Shown here in pieces: positions 1 to 8,930 of a stretch of 64,000 nucleotides of DNA. The translations under genes were made by a program, and so were the position numbers. The stretch is from Microbacteriaceae bacterium (GTDB lineage: Bacteria; Actinomycetota; Actinomycetes; Actinomycetales; Microbacteriaceae): assembly GCA_027491295.1 (NCBI GenBank), contig JAIXWK010000003.1:310001-374000 (forward strand), read 5' to 3'. How positions within the stretch are numbered: position 1 is the stretch's first letter; each line of letters begins with the position of its first letter. The notes under the pieces are model-generated. The model was given only the letters and a program-made list of their open reading frames with translations. It had not been told where the DNA came from and searched no databases.

Positions 1-309
1 GAGGAAGTCTGGAGCTGGTGGCAGCAGGGCTCAGTGCACCTCAGCCCTTGGCCTCATAGCAACGAGATCAAGTTCCAGGACCCTAAATTGATGAAGGTTG
101 CCAGCGAAGCGCTAGTTCAGATTCGCAAGTCAAAGTCCGATGCCAAGCTTTCTATGAAGGCTGAGATCAAGACCGCAACCCTTTCTGGTGCTCAAGAACT
201 CTCACTAATTGCAGAAGACCTCAAGTCAGTTGGAAAGATTGCAGACCTGAAGTTGCTAATTGGCAACGAATTGGTACTTTCCGACTTGGAGTTCGCCTCA
301 GAGGAATAG
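1..309 (+). CDS. valS: Valyl-tRNA synthetase, C-terminal fragment
   Basis: The frame is open from base 1 to the TAG at 307-309, so only the last 102 residues of a gene that begins upstream are present. The opening residues EEVWSWWQ, followed by a His-x-x-PWP-type motif, are typical of the helical anticodon-binding end of bacterial ValS. The remainder (an IRKSKSDAKLSM-like stretch, then short helices) fits the C-terminal domain. The enzyme charges tRNA-Val with valine in the cytoplasm. The M3 peptidase gene follows after 9 nt on the same strand, so the two may share a transcript. Identification rests on recalled family motifs; the catalytic HIGH/KMSKS regions lie outside the window. Confidence 0.88.
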   Translation, partial: EEVWSWWQQGSVHLSPWPHSNEIKFQDPKLMKVASEALVQIRKSKSDAKLSMKAEIKTATLSGAQELSLIAEDLKSVGKIADLKLLIGNELVLSDLEFASEE

Positions 310-318
310 CATTTTGGG

Positions 319-2343
319 ATGACTAATCCCCTAATGCAACCATCCCAGCTAGACAACGAGCTTCCAGATTTCGCAAACCTGCGTGACGAGCACTACCTGT
401 CAGCCTTTGAGCGCGCGGTAGCTGAGCACAATAAAGAAATCTCAGCAATCCTGGCCCAGCCAACCGTAACCTTCGAGAACACTCTTGAGGCGATGGAGCG
501 CTCGGGCGGGCTATTGAGCACGATGCTGATGGTCTTCTACAACAAGTCTTCAAGCGACACCAACGAGACCCTCCAGGAGCTGGAGGCAGAAATTGCGCCT
601 CGATTTGCAGCCCACATGGACAGCATTCGCCTCAACCCAGCGCTTTACGCCCGCATCACAGAGCTTGACTCAAAGCGTTCAGAGCTCGGCCTCGATACCG
701 CCAGCAATCGCCTCCTTAGCAAGTACTTAGAGGATTTCAATTTTGCGGGGGCTGGACTTAGCGAAGCATCTCGCAAGCGGGTAGCGCAGATCAATGAGCG
801 CTTGAGCTCTTTAGAGGCAGAGTTTGACAAGAGACTGCTGGCCGACACCAACGACCTTGCTGTTGAACTCAGCGATGACTCCCGCCTAGGTGGTTTGACC
901 AAGGATGAAATTGACAGCCTTGCGCAGGCTGCTACCGAGCGTGGCAAAACGGGCTTTATCATTCCACTTCTGAACTACTCCGGACACCCATTGATTGCTG
1001 CCCTGGAGGATCGTGAGCTTCGCCAGGAGCTAATGGAACGCACACTGTCCCGTGGCTCTCGAGGAAACTCGAATGACACCAGCAGCGTAATCAAGGAACT
1101 TTTGGACCTCAGACGCGAAAAGGCTGCGCTATTCGGCTTCGCCAACTACGCGCAGTACGTTCTTACTCAGCAAACCGCCAAGAGCCCGGACCGAGTTCAC
1201 GAGGTTCTTCGCAAGATTGCCCCGGTTGCCAAGCGCAATGCCGTTGCCGAAGGCGAGGTATTGGCCTCACTAATGCAGCGTGAAGTCGGTGCGTCGGATC
1301 TTCGTTCTTGGGACTGGGATCGCTACACCGAGCAGCAGCGCAAGGAAAAGTACTCCATCGACACCTCGGTACTGAAGCCTTACTTTGAACTGACCCGAGT
1401 TCTAGAAGACGGTGTTTTCTTTGCCGCTGGTCAGCTATACGGCTTGAAGTTCACCAGACGCCCAGACCTTGTCGCCTACCACCCTGATGCAAATGTTTAT
1501 CAGGTTGACTTCGAGGATGGTTCACGCTGTGGGCTTTACATCTTTGACCCATACGCGCGCCCATCCAAGCGCGGTGGCGCTTGGATGAATAACCTGGTTG
1601 ACCAGTCACACCTGCTTGGTAAGTTGCCGGTTGTTGTGAACAACATGAACATTCCAAAACCAGCAACAGGCAACCCATCGCTTATGACTTTGGATGAGGT
1701 GAACACACTGTTCCATGAGTTTGGTCACACCCTGCACGGGTTGCTTTCCGACGTGAAGTATCCAAGATTCTCTGGCACCAGCGTTGAGCGGGACTTTGTT
1801 GAGTTCCCATCCCAGGTGAACGAGATGTGGATGCTTTGGCCAGAGGTGTTGCAGAACTACGCAATCCACCACAAGACCGGAGAGAAGCTCTCCCTGGATT
1901 GGATCGACAAGTTGCAGGCCACTGAAACCTTCAACCAGGGCTTTGCGACCACGCACTACCTACAGGCAGCCATCTTGGATCTTGCGATGCACGAAGCTAC
2001 CGAGACCCCAGATGACATCGTGGCGTTTGAAGCCGCGGCGATCAAGGATTACGGGTTGGATTACGAGGCTGTGCCAACGAGGTACCGTCCGAACTACTTC
2101 GCCCACATCTTCGCCGGTGGCTACTCAGCTGGATACTACGGCTACATATGGTCTGAGGTTTTGGATGCCGAGAGCGTCAACTGGTACAAGTCACAGGGTG
2201 GCTTGAGTAGAAAGAATGGCCAGAAGTTTGCCGATTCACTGCTATCCCGCGGTGGTGAGACCGACTCAATGGAATTGGTTAGAGAGCTACTGGGTCGCGA
2301 CCCAGAGATTACGCCGCTACTAAAGCGTCGTGGGTTGCTCTAA
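319..2343 (+). CDS. M3-family zinc metallopeptidase (peptidyl-dipeptidase / oligopeptidase A-like)
   Basis: A 674-residue protein of the thimet oligopeptidase family, matching the usual size of bacterial Dcp/OpdA (about 680). The zinc signature HEFGH is at residues 466-470, in the context TLFHEFGHTLHG, and the Glu-containing segment that supplies the third ligand follows about 25-30 residues later (VEFPSQVNE). The C-terminus has the family's FAGGYSAGYYGYIWSEV-like stretch. It should degrade short peptides in the cytoplasm. No signal peptide is visible. The start ATG at 319 lies 9 nt after the valS stop. The end overlaps the convergent BenE-like gene by 24 nt. Whether it acts as a dipeptidyl carboxypeptidase or an oligopeptidase cannot be decided from sequence alone. 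Confidence 0.93.
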   Translation: MTNPLMQPSQLDNELPDFANLRDEHYLSAFERAVAEHNKEISAILAQPTVTFENTLEAMERSGGLLSTMLMVFYNKSSSDTNETLQELEAEIAPRFAAHMDSIRLNPALYARITELDSKRSELGLDTASNRLLSKYLEDFNFAGAGLSEASRKRVAQINERLSSLEAEFDKRLLADTNDLAVELSDDSRLGGLTKDEIDSLAQAATERGKTGFIIPLLNYSGHPLIAALEDRELRQELMERTLSRGSRGNSNDTSSVIKELLDLRREKAALFGFANYAQYVLTQQTAKSPDRVHEVLRKIAPVAKRNAVAEGEVLASLMQREVGASDLRSWDWDRYTEQQRKEKYSIDTSVLKPYFELTRVLEDGVFFAAGQLYGLKFTRRPDLVAYHPDANVYQVDFEDGSRCGLYIFDPYARPSKRGGAWMNNLVDQSHLLGKLPVVVNNMNIPKPATGNPSLMTLDEVNTLFHEFGHTLHGLLSDVKYPRFSGTSVERDFVEFPSQVNEMWMLWPEVLQNYAIHHKTGEKLSLDWIDKLQATETFNQGFATTHYLQAAILDLAMHEATETPDDIVAFEAAAIKDYGLDYEAVPTRYRPNYFAHIFAGGYSAGYYGYIWSEVLDAESVNWYKSQGGLSRKNGQKFADSLLSRGGETDSMELVRELLGRDPEITPLLKRRGLL

Positions 2344-3399
2344 AACTCTTTTCTTTCCCACAAGCCAGACAATAACGCCGGTTAGTAGCGCCCAGAAGGC
2401 TCCACCGATACCCAATATGGTGACGCCTGCCGCACCGATTACAAAAGTGACTACCCCGGCAAGCCTGGTGGCATCATCCGAAACCGCTCCCCGGATAGCG
2501 CTAGCAAAGGTATTGATGAGCGCAATACCGGCAAGAGAAAGAAGAAGTTCGCGAGGCACTGCCAAAACAAAAGCAGCAAAAGGGGCGGCAAAAAGCGCGA
2601 ACAAAATGTAAACCACACCACCCCAGCTCGAGGCAATCCATCTGCGAGCAGGGTCTTTGGCGGCATTCTCATCGGCGTTTAGAGCTGCGGTAATGGCAGC
2701 CAGGTTCAACCCAAACCCACCGAAGAATCCGGTTAACGCAGAGGCTGTGCCAGTGGCGGAGAAGACTTTGCCGGCGGGTACCTGGTATCCCAGTGAGGAC
2801 ATGATTGCCAGCCCAGGCAGGTTTTGGCTCGCCATCGTAATCAAATACAAAGGGACTCCGATCGCAATGATGGCAGCGATTTCGAACTGCGGTATGACCA
2901 CCGCAAGTTCAGGCCAGAAGCTTCCAAACTGTGCATCACTTGCCTCCGGGGAGGATCCAATTAGCAAGAATCCAAGCCCAATGGCAATTGGAGAAGCCCA
3001 AAGCGGTAGGAAGCGGTTCACTATGAACCACACCACAACAACCGGCATGATCAAAGCTGGAAAGTCAACTGCCGAGTGGACTGTCGCAACCACGAACGGG
3101 AAGATCACACCGGCCAGCATCGCCGCGGAAATTTGCGGTGGGATTTTTCTAACTAACGCCCCAAGTGCTGGCCACAGCCCGGTTATCAAGACCAAAATAC
3201 TGGCCACCATAAAGGCACCGACTGCTAGCTCGAATTTCAGCCCAAGGCCGGCACTCGCCGCCAAAAACGCTGCACCGGGGGTGCTCCAAACCACGCTGAT
3301 CGGCATCTTTAGCCAAACGCTAAGCGCTATCGACATAACTCCGTAACCGACCAGCATCACAGCCAGTGCGGTGGTTATTTGAGAGTTCGAAGCACCCAT
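2320..3399 (-). CDS. BenE-family (benzoate/H+ symporter-like) membrane transporter; true N-terminus probably upstream
   Basis: A very hydrophobic multi-pass protein (about 11-12 helices) with the BenE/YdcO hallmark WSTPGAAFL after the second helix. Family members import benzoate or related compounds by proton symport; the substrate here is unknown. The coordinates given start at the first in-frame ATG (359 aa). However, the same frame stays open for about 35 codons upstream and encodes an obvious first membrane helix (LAPFVAGTVASITG...) that lines up with the YdcO N-terminus. No ATG, GTG or TTG occurs in that stretch, which runs back to the clpX stop at 3513-3515. The real start is therefore probably non-canonical (see findings), or the sequence has an error. 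No benzoate catabolic genes are nearby. Confidence 0.85.
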   Translation of the reverse strand: MGASNSQITTALAVMLVGYGVMSIALSVWLKMPISVVWSTPGAAFLAASAGLGLKFELAVGAFMVASILVLITGLWPALGALVRKIPPQISAAMLAGVIFPFVVATVHSAVDFPALIMPVVVVWFIVNRFLPLWASPIAIGLGFLLIGSSPEASDAQFGSFWPELAVVIPQFEIAAIIAIGVPLYLITMASQNLPGLAIMSSLGYQVPAGKVFSATGTASALTGFFGGFGLNLAAITAALNADENAAKDPARRWIASSWGGVVYILFALFAAPFAAFVLAVPRELLLSLAGIALINTFASAIRGAVSDDATRLAGVVTFVIGAAGVTILGIGGAFWALLTGVIVWLVGKKRVLEQPTTL

Positions 3400-3512
3400 T
3401 GCCGCAAGGCCTGCGATTGCAATGGCAAAGGTTGCGATTGAGCCGGTTATCGAAGCAACTGTTCCCGCTACAAACGGTGCCAGCCGCTGAGATTGAAGTT
3501 TGATTTTTATAC

Positions 3513-4790
3513 CTAGGCAGTCTTGTCTTTGAGACGCTGAGGAAGCTGCTTCACCTGAGGCATGCTCTTGTTCTGGACGATTTCCTCTGTAATTACAACC
3601 AAGCCATTTTCGGTTGAACCAGGCAGCTCGAACATGATTGGTCCAAGGACCTCTTCCAGAATTGCCCTAAGGCCTCTTGCGCCAGTCTCGCGAGAAACAG
3701 CTAGGTCGGCAATCTTCTCGATTGCTGCCGGCTCAAACTCCAGCTCGAAACCATCAATCTCAAACATGCGCTGGTACTGCTTGATAAGAGCATTCTTTGG
3801 TTCGGTTAAAATCGCAATCAATGCTGCTCGATCTAGCTGTTCGACGGTTGCAATCACCGGTAGGCGACCAATGAACTCCGGAATCAGTCCGAACTTTCTA
3901 AGATCCTCAGGCTGAACCTGCTTGAAGACATCTTGATTGTCGCTCTTTTCCTTCAGCGGAGAACCAAAACCGATTCCCTTTTTGCCAGTTCGCTCACCAA
4001 CGATGGTCTCAAGACCTGCGAAGGCACCTGCCACAATGAATAGCACATTGGTGGTGTCGATCTGGATGAACTCTTGCTGCGGGTGCTTACGACCACCCTG
4101 GGGAGGAACAGAGGCAATCGTGCCCTCGAGAATCTTTAGCAGTGCCTGCTGGACACCCTCACCGGAGACATCCCTGGTGATAGATGGGTTTTCAGCCTTG
4201 CGGGAAATCTTGTCGATCTCATCGATGTAGATGATGCCGGTCTCAGCCTTTTTGGGGTCGTAGTCTGCAGCTTGCAAGAGCTTCAGCAGGATGTTCTCGA
4301 CATCCTCACCCACGTAGCCAGCCTCGGTCAATGCGGTGGCGTCCGCGACAGCGAACGGGACATTTAGGCGCTTAGCAAGGGTCTGAGCCAGATAAGTCTT
4401 GCCACAGCCGGTTGGCCCCATTAGCAAAATGTTCGACTTTGCGATTTCGATATCATCGTGGCTCTTGCCGCCGCGGGTCAGGGTGCCAGTGGCGCGAATT
4501 CTCTTGTAGTGGTTGTAAACCGCAACCGCTAACTGCTTTTTTGCGTTGTCCTGGCCGATGACATACTCATCCAAAAAGGCTTTGATTTCGCGCGGGTTTG
4601 GAAGATCCAGTGATTCGGTGGATTCCTTGGCTTGAGTACCAAGTTCCTCCTCAACGATCTCATTGCAGAGTTCAACGCACTCATCGCAAATGTAAACCGA
4701 CGCCGGACCGGCAATAAGCTTTCGCACCTGGCGTTGGCTCTTACCGCAGAAGGTGCACTTCAGCAGTTCGCTGGTCTCGCTCAATGTCAT
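3513..4790 (-). CDS. clpX: ATP-dependent Clp protease ATP-binding subunit ClpX
   Basis: A 425-residue AAA+ unfoldase that delivers proteins to the ClpP chamber. The N-terminal zinc-binding domain has Cys12, Cys15, Cys35 and Cys38. The Walker A motif GPTGCGKT is at residues 125-132, Walker B reads IIYIDEIDK, and the pore loop is GYVGEDVE. The C-terminal half has the [10 protein letters not shown] segment, which corresponds to the ClpP-docking loop region. Length matches the family (about 424). It is the last gene of the tig-clpP1-clpP2-clpX block, 52 nt after clpP2, and probably shares its transcript. The start ATG gives the standard zinc-domain spacing. Confidence 0.98.
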   Translation of the reverse strand: MTLSETSELLKCTFCGKSQRQVRKLIAGPASVYICDECVELCNEIVEEELGTQAKESTESLDLPNPREIKAFLDEYVIGQDNAKKQLAVAVYNHYKRIRATGTLTRGGKSHDDIEIAKSNILLMGPTGCGKTYLAQTLAKRLNVPFAVADATALTEAGYVGEDVENILLKLLQAADYDPKKAETGIIYIDEIDKISRKAENPSITRDVSGEGVQQALLKILEGTIASVPPQGGRKHPQQEFIQIDTTNVLFIVAGAFAGLETIVGERTGKKGIGFGSPLKEKSDNQDVFKQVQPEDLRKFGLIPEFIGRLPVIATVEQLDRAALIAILTEPKNALIKQYQRMFEIDGFELEFEPAAIEKIADLAVSRETGARGLRAILEEVLGPIMFELPGSTENGLVVITEEIVQNKSMPQVKQLPQRLKDKTA

Positions 4791-4842
4791 GTAAAAACCC
4801 TATATCGGGTTAGAGACTTTTTGCTGGAGGCTGGGCTAGTTT

Positions 4843-5484
4843 CTAGCCCTTGCGTGAGGTTAGGACCTGGTCGATTAGACCGTATTCCAACGCTTCCTGA
4901 GCGGTAAGAATCTTGTCACGCTCGATGTCCTTGTTTATCTTGGAAATATCTTGACCGGAGTGCTTGGCCAAAGTTTCCTCCAGCCACTCACGCATGCGCA
5001 TGATTTCTCTTGCCTGAATCTCGATATCTGACGCCTGACCAGAGCCACCGCCACCGGCAGCTGGCTGGTGAATCAAGACACGGGCGTTAGGAAGCGCTAG
5101 GCGCTTGCCCTTAGCTCCCGCGGCCAGCAATACGGCTGCAGCAGAAGCTGCTTGGCCCAGGCAAACGGTCTGAATCTGAGGCTTGATGTACTGCATGGTG
5201 TCGTAAATCGCGGTTAGCGCGGTGAAGGATCCACCTGGAGAGTTGATGTACATGGTGATATCGCGGTCTGGATCTTGAGATTCCAAAACCAGTAGCTGAG
5301 CCATGATGTCATCTGCAGATGCGTCGTCAACCTGCACGCCAAGAAAGACAATTCGGTCCTCAAACAACTTGGTGTATGGGTTGTGACGCTTAAACCCATA
5401 GGCGGTGCGCTCTTCAAATTCCGGAAGGATGTAGCGCGACTGTGGCATCGGAATGCGACCTGCGGCTGATTCTAGATAAGTCAT
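4843..5484 (-). CDS. clpP2: ATP-dependent Clp protease proteolytic subunit 2
   Basis: A 213-residue serine peptidase subunit of the Clp barrel. The nucleophile is Ser114 in GQAASAAA and the His is at 139 in RVLIHQP, with the INSPGGS motif before them. Length and the longer N-terminus (about 20 residues upstream of the conserved core) match the ClpP2 type of actinobacteria, which form mixed ClpP1P2 tetradecamers; that is family knowledge. It starts 2 nt after the clpP1 stop, with GGAAAGG upstream, so translation is likely coupled and the subunits made in matched amounts. ClpX is encoded immediately downstream. Confidence 0.97.
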   Translation of the reverse strand: MTYLESAAGRIPMPQSRYILPEFEERTAYGFKRHNPYTKLFEDRIVFLGVQVDDASADDIMAQLLVLESQDPDRDITMYINSPGGSFTALTAIYDTMQYIKPQIQTVCLGQAASAAAVLLAAGAKGKRLALPNARVLIHQPAAGGGGSGQASDIEIQAREIMRMREWLEETLAKHSGQDISKINKDIERDKILTAQEALEYGLIDQVLTSRKG

Positions 5485-5486
5485 CT

Positions 5487-6068
5487 TTAGGCCTTTCCTA
5501 CACCCGTTGAGCGGTTTGCAAACTCTTGAATCTGGTCGATAAAGCCGTATTCCAAGGCTTCTTCGGCGGTAAACCAGCGGTCACGGTCACCGTCGAGCAT
5601 TACCTCATCAACGGTCTTGCCTGTCTGGGCGGCGGTAATAGCAGCCAGCTGACGCTTCATTGACATGATCAACTCGGCCTGAGTCTGAATGTCTGATGCG
5701 GTTCCGCCGAAGCCACCGCTTGGTTGGTGCAACAAAACTCTGGTATTTGGGGTGGCGTATCGCTTGCCCTTGGTTCCAGAGGAAAGTAGGAACTGACCCA
5801 TCGATGCGCACATGCCGATACCCACGGTCACGATGTCATTTGGCACGTACTGCATGGTGTCGTAGATGGCCATGCCGGCGGTGATAGAGCCACCTGGGGA
5901 GTTGATGTAGAGGAAGATGTCCTTTTCGGCATCTTCTGCAGCTAGCAGCAGGATCTTTGCGCAAATCTCGTTCGCCATGTCATCTCGAACTTCGCTGCCA
6001 AGCCAAACGATACGGTCCTTGAGCAATCTGTCAAAAACACCGTGACTTACAGTTTGTGGCTGTGCCAT
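5487..6068 (-). CDS. clpP1: ATP-dependent Clp protease proteolytic subunit 1
   Basis: A 193-residue ClpP peptidase. The catalytic Ser89 sits in GMCASMGQ and His114 in RVLLHQP, and the conserved INSPGGS and [11 protein letters not shown] segments are present. In actinobacteria ClpP1 pairs with ClpP2 in a single essential protease; here the genes are adjacent with a 2-nt gap. It lies 73 nt downstream of tig on the same strand. That gap contains an AAGGAG-like ribosome-binding site (GCTAAGGAGTTGC) just before the ATG. The order tig-clpP1-clpP2-clpX matches that of mycobacteria. Confidence 0.97.
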   Translation of the reverse strand: MAQPQTVSHGVFDRLLKDRIVWLGSEVRDDMANEICAKILLLAAEDAEKDIFLYINSPGGSITAGMAIYDTMQYVPNDIVTVGIGMCASMGQFLLSSGTKGKRYATPNTRVLLHQPSGGFGGTASDIQTQAELIMSMKRQLAAITAAQTGKTVDEVMLDGDRDRWFTAEEALEYGFIDQIQEFANRSTGVGKA

Positions 6069-6141
6069 TGCAACTCCTTAGCTATCGAGAAACAAAGATA
6101 GCTTTGGTTTTCTAAAAAACTCGGCATGTTCGCCGTCGGCG

Positions 6142-7404
6142 TTAGCCTTCGACCGAGACCTTGTTTCCCTTGGCGTCGGTAATCTCTGCGTGAGCCACCA
6201 AAGCATCTACTGCCTTACGGCGAGATAGCTCGTCAACAAACATTGGAACCTGTCCAGCGTTTGCGACCTGCTTGATGAATTCGTTTGGATCCATGCCGTA
6301 GTTGCGGCTCTGCATCGCAAGGTACTCGATTAGTTCCTGGTCCTCGACCTTGATTGCCTCAGCCTCGACAACTGCATCTAGCAGCAGCTGAACGCGGAAG
6401 TTCTTCTCAGTCTCCTCGATAACCTCGACACGGTGAGGGTCATCCATCGCCTTGCCTTCGTTTTCCAAGTGAGAATCAACCTCGCGCTTTACGGCCTCAT
6501 CCGATACTGGAATCTTTGCCTTCTCGACCAACTGGTCAACAATCTGGTCGCGCGCCTGAAGAATCTGCTTGCGAACAAAGTTCTGCTCAAGCTTCTTCTC
6601 GATGTCGTCCTTGAGCTCCGCAATGGTGTCAAACTCGCTGGCCAACTGAGCAAATGCGTCATCTGCCTTAGGAAGTTCGCTCTCCTTGACGGCGTTCAGG
6701 GTCACGGTTACCTCAGCTTCGCTGCCGGCCTGATCGCCACCAACTAGCTTGGAGCGGAAGGTGGTGGTCTCGCCTGCGGTCAGAGTCTCAAGAGCCTCAT
6801 CGATGCCATCTAGTAGCTGACCGGAACCGATCTCGTAAGAGATGTCCTTAGCGGTGTCAATCTCGGCTCCACCGATCGAAGCGGTTAGATCGATAGAAGT
6901 GAAGTCGCCGTTCTTGGCTGGACGGTCAACGGTCTTCAGGGTTCCAAAACGTGCGCGCAGGGCATCAAGTTCAGACTCGATGTCCATCTTTGCGATCTTG
7001 ACTGCGTCAACCTTGATCTTCAAACCCTTGTACTCAGGAAGCTTGAACTCTGGGCGAACCTCAACCTCTAGCTCAACAACTAGCTCATTGGTTGGCTCTT
7101 TAGCGTTTGGGGCGCTCTTGATGTCAGCCTGTGGGGTGGAAAGTGGCTTTAGGTTCTCTTGGATCAAAGCCTCACGGTAGAAGTCATCTAGACCGTCGTT
7201 TACCGCCTGAGCGATGATGGCATCCTTGCCAACGCGCTGATCCAGGATGGTTGCAGGAACCTTGCCCTTGCGGAAACCAGGGATGTTTACCTGGGAAGAC
7301 ACGGTCTCGTAGGCCTTTTGCAAGGCTGGCTTGAAGCCAGCGGCGTCAACGGTAATGGTCAGCTTTACGCGAGTTGGGGTAAGGCGCTCAACAGTGGTCT
7401 TCAC
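6142..7404 (-). CDS. tig: Trigger factor (ribosome-associated chaperone / peptidyl-prolyl isomerase)
   Basis: A 420-residue protein. The N-terminal ribosome-binding domain has the signature GFRKGKVP at residues 43-50. A central FKBP-like isomerase domain and a helical C-terminal chaperone domain follow. It binds near the ribosomal exit tunnel and shields nascent chains. I chose the GTG at 7404-7402 because GGAG lies 5 nt upstream and the protein then begins VKTTVERL, as in the family. The frame stays open further upstream to 7554, but that stretch runs through tRNA-Pro and is not protein. The gene begins only 37 nt after the encoded tRNA-Pro 3' end and heads the clp block. Confidence 0.97.
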   Translation of the reverse strand: MKTTVERLTPTRVKLTITVDAAGFKPALQKAYETVSSQVNIPGFRKGKVPATILDQRVGKDAIIAQAVNDGLDDFYREALIQENLKPLSTPQADIKSAPNAKEPTNELVVELEVEVRPEFKLPEYKGLKIKVDAVKIAKMDIESELDALRARFGTLKTVDRPAKNGDFTSIDLTASIGGAEIDTAKDISYEIGSGQLLDGIDEALETLTAGETTTFRSKLVGGDQAGSEAEVTVTLNAVKESELPKADDAFAQLASEFDTIAELKDDIEKKLEQNFVRKQILQARDQIVDQLVEKAKIPVSDEAVKREVDSHLENEGKAMDDPHRVEVIEETEKNFRVQLLLDAVVEAEAIKVEDQELIEYLAMQSRNYGMDPNEFIKQVANAGQVPMFVDELSRRKAVDALVAHAEITDAKGNKVSVEG

Positions 7405-7441
7405 TTTGTCTCCATGAATTAATCGATAGTACTTACCTACG

Positions 7442-7518
7442 TGGTCGGGATGACAGGATTTGAACCTGCAACCCCCTGTACCCAAAACAGGTGCGCTACC
7501 AAGTTGCGCTACATCCCG
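7442..7518 (-). tRNA. tRNA-Pro (anticodon UGG)
   Basis: On the minus strand the gene starts CGGGATG and its 3' strand CATCCCG pairs over all seven acceptor positions. The discriminator A is followed by an encoded CCA (7444-7442). The anticodon loop is TTTGGGT, giving UGG for proline. The T-arm GGTTCAAATCC is standard. It lies immediately upstream of tig on the same strand and divergent from tRNA-Gly. Confidence 0.96.
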
Positions 7519-7589
7519 GGGGCGTTGCAACCCTTGAGTTGCGAACTGGAACACTCTACCCCATAGAATGGTGTCGCGTCCAACGCTTC

Positions 7590-7663
7590 GCGAGTGTAGC
7601 TCAATGGTAGAGCCTCAGTCTTCCAAACTGATTACGCGGGTTCGATTCCCGTCACTCGCTCCA
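7590..7663 (+). tRNA. tRNA-Gly (anticodon UCC)
   Basis: The acceptor stem is GCGAGTG paired with CACTCGC, the discriminator is T, and CCA is encoded at 7661-7663. The anticodon stem is TCAGT/ACTGA with loop CTTCCAA, giving UCC, which reads GGA/GGG glycine codons. The T-arm GGTTCGATTCC is canonical. The 3' end lies 2 nt from the stop of the convergent nei gene. Confidence 0.96.
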
Positions 7664-7665
7664 AA

Positions 7666-8445
7666 TCAAGGCTGGCAGCGACTGCAAAAATAGAGTTTTC
7701 GGGTCGCCAAAATCTCAATCGAAATCGCATTTCCACACTCACGGCAGGGTAAACCTTCACGCTTGTAGAGGTAATAGCGATCTATCTTTTTGGTCTTCGC
7801 GGTCAAAAAACCTTCGCGTGTGAGCATGTAGCCGGTTTTGACCCCCAGCGGCATCAAAGTGACCGCATCCTCCCAGATTGCGTCCACTATCTCCTTGCGC
7901 ACTAACTTCCCTGGAGTGTGGGGATTTAGGTTTGCACGGAACAGCAGCTCCGCTCGATAAACGTTGCCAATCCCTGAGATCACCGACTGGTCCATTAAAA
8001 GCTGACCGATAGTTACCGAGGATTTGCCGACCTTGTCCACAAAACGCTGCTTGTCAGAATTAGGGTCAAGCGGGTCAGGACCTAGGCGATCTAGCACCTG
8101 CTGGTATTGCTCTAAAGACAGTAGGTCGCATGCGGTTGGACCGCGTAAGTCAGCGAGCTGATTGCCGTTTATGAACCTTGCTCGAACCTGACCTTTTGGT
8201 TCTGGCAGATCCTCAAACTCCTTGAATTGCCACTTGCCATAGATGCCGAGGTGAATGCGCAGGATTGCGGGTTCAAAAAATAGAAACAGCTGCTTGCCGA
8301 TTGCTTTAGCGCTAACCAATTTGGTTCCACTAATCAGGGCTGAATCGGAGAACCTACCCTGCGGGGAAGTGACTAAAACTTCTGCCTTCGCAAACTTCTT
8401 ATTGAAGTGGTTAGCTGTTCGATGAACGGTATGGCCTTCTGGCAT
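7666..8445 (-). CDS. nei: Fpg/Nei-family DNA glycosylase/AP lyase (endonuclease VIII, Nei1-like)
   Basis: A 259-residue base-excision repair enzyme that removes oxidised bases and cleaves the abasic site. The N-terminus MPEGHTVHR carries the catalytic Pro2 and Glu3, exposed after Met removal. The helix-two-turn-helix segment is GVGNVYR-like (here SGIGNVYRAELLF). The C-terminus has a four-Cys zinc finger, CxxC-x16-CxxC, ending FCSRCQP. The overall match is to the mycobacterial Nei1 type, which is also next to rpiB. It starts 4 nt after the rpiB stop, so the two are likely co-transcribed. Confidence 0.94.
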   Translation of the reverse strand: MPEGHTVHRTANHFNKKFAKAEVLVTSPQGRFSDSALISGTKLVSAKAIGKQLFLFFEPAILRIHLGIYGKWQFKEFEDLPEPKGQVRARFINGNQLADLRGPTACDLLSLEQYQQVLDRLGPDPLDPNSDKQRFVDKVGKSSVTIGQLLMDQSVISGIGNVYRAELLFRANLNPHTPGKLVRKEIVDAIWEDAVTLMPLGVKTGYMLTREGFLTAKTKKIDRYYLYKREGLPCRECGNAISIEILATRKLYFCSRCQP

Positions 8446-8449
8446 TTAG

Positions 8450-8923
8450 TTAGTAAACGATCTCGCCAGTTTGTTCGAAGCTAGCAATTTTGCCAATGCG
8501 GCGAACATGACGCTCGTCGTTTGAAAAGTCCTTGCCGATGAAAATCTTTACCAGTTCCAGCACCTCTTGCTGGCTGTGTTGACGAGCACCCAGCGCGCAA
8601 ACATTTGCATCGTTGTGATCACGGGCCAATGCGGCGGTGTCAACATTCCAAATCAACGCTGCCCTCACGCCTTTGACCTTATTTGCTGCGATCTGCTCGC
8701 CATTGCCGGATCCGCCAAGCACAATGCCCAGGGCATCAACGCCAGCTAATTGATCCGCAACTACCGCCTGCGCAGCAGCAATACAGAATCCTGGGTAGTC
8801 ATCAAGTGCGTCATAGACCTTTGGTCCGTGATCGATAAGGGTGTGCCCGAGGGAAGAAAGTTCGGTCACCAAAAACGCGCTCAGCTCCATGCCGGCGTGG
8901 TCGGTCGCGATGTGAATGCGCAT
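8450..8923 (-). CDS. rpiB: Ribose-5-phosphate isomerase B
   Basis: A 157-residue RpiB/LacAB-family enzyme that interconverts ribose 5-phosphate and ribulose 5-phosphate in the pentose phosphate pathway. The N-terminal motif is IATDHAG, and the active-site loop GGSGNGE places Glu76 where enterobacterial RpiB has Cys. A catalytic Glu is characteristic of the mycobacterial type. It forms a tight pair with nei (4-nt gap). The DUF1648 gene ends 7 nt upstream on the same strand, so a four-gene minus-strand transcript starting at the antiporter is plausible. Confidence 0.95.
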   Translation of the reverse strand: MRIHIATDHAGMELSAFLVTELSSLGHTLIDHGPKVYDALDDYPGFCIAAAQAVVADQLAGVDALGIVLGGSGNGEQIAANKVKGVRAALIWNVDTAALARDHNDANVCALGARQHSQQEVLELVKIFIGKDFSNDERHVRRIGKIASFEQTGEIVY

Positions 8924-8930
8924 GACGCTC

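Noticed and set aside
2657-3346. A 229-codon plus-strand frame opposite the BenE-like gene
   Set aside because: It mirrors the membrane protein frame; composition is typical of antisense reading and no motif is present.
7405-7554. A 50-codon N-terminal extension of tig starting at 7554
   Set aside because: It would be translated through tRNA-Pro and gives no match to trigger factor; the GTG at 7404 has a proper Shine-Dalgarno.
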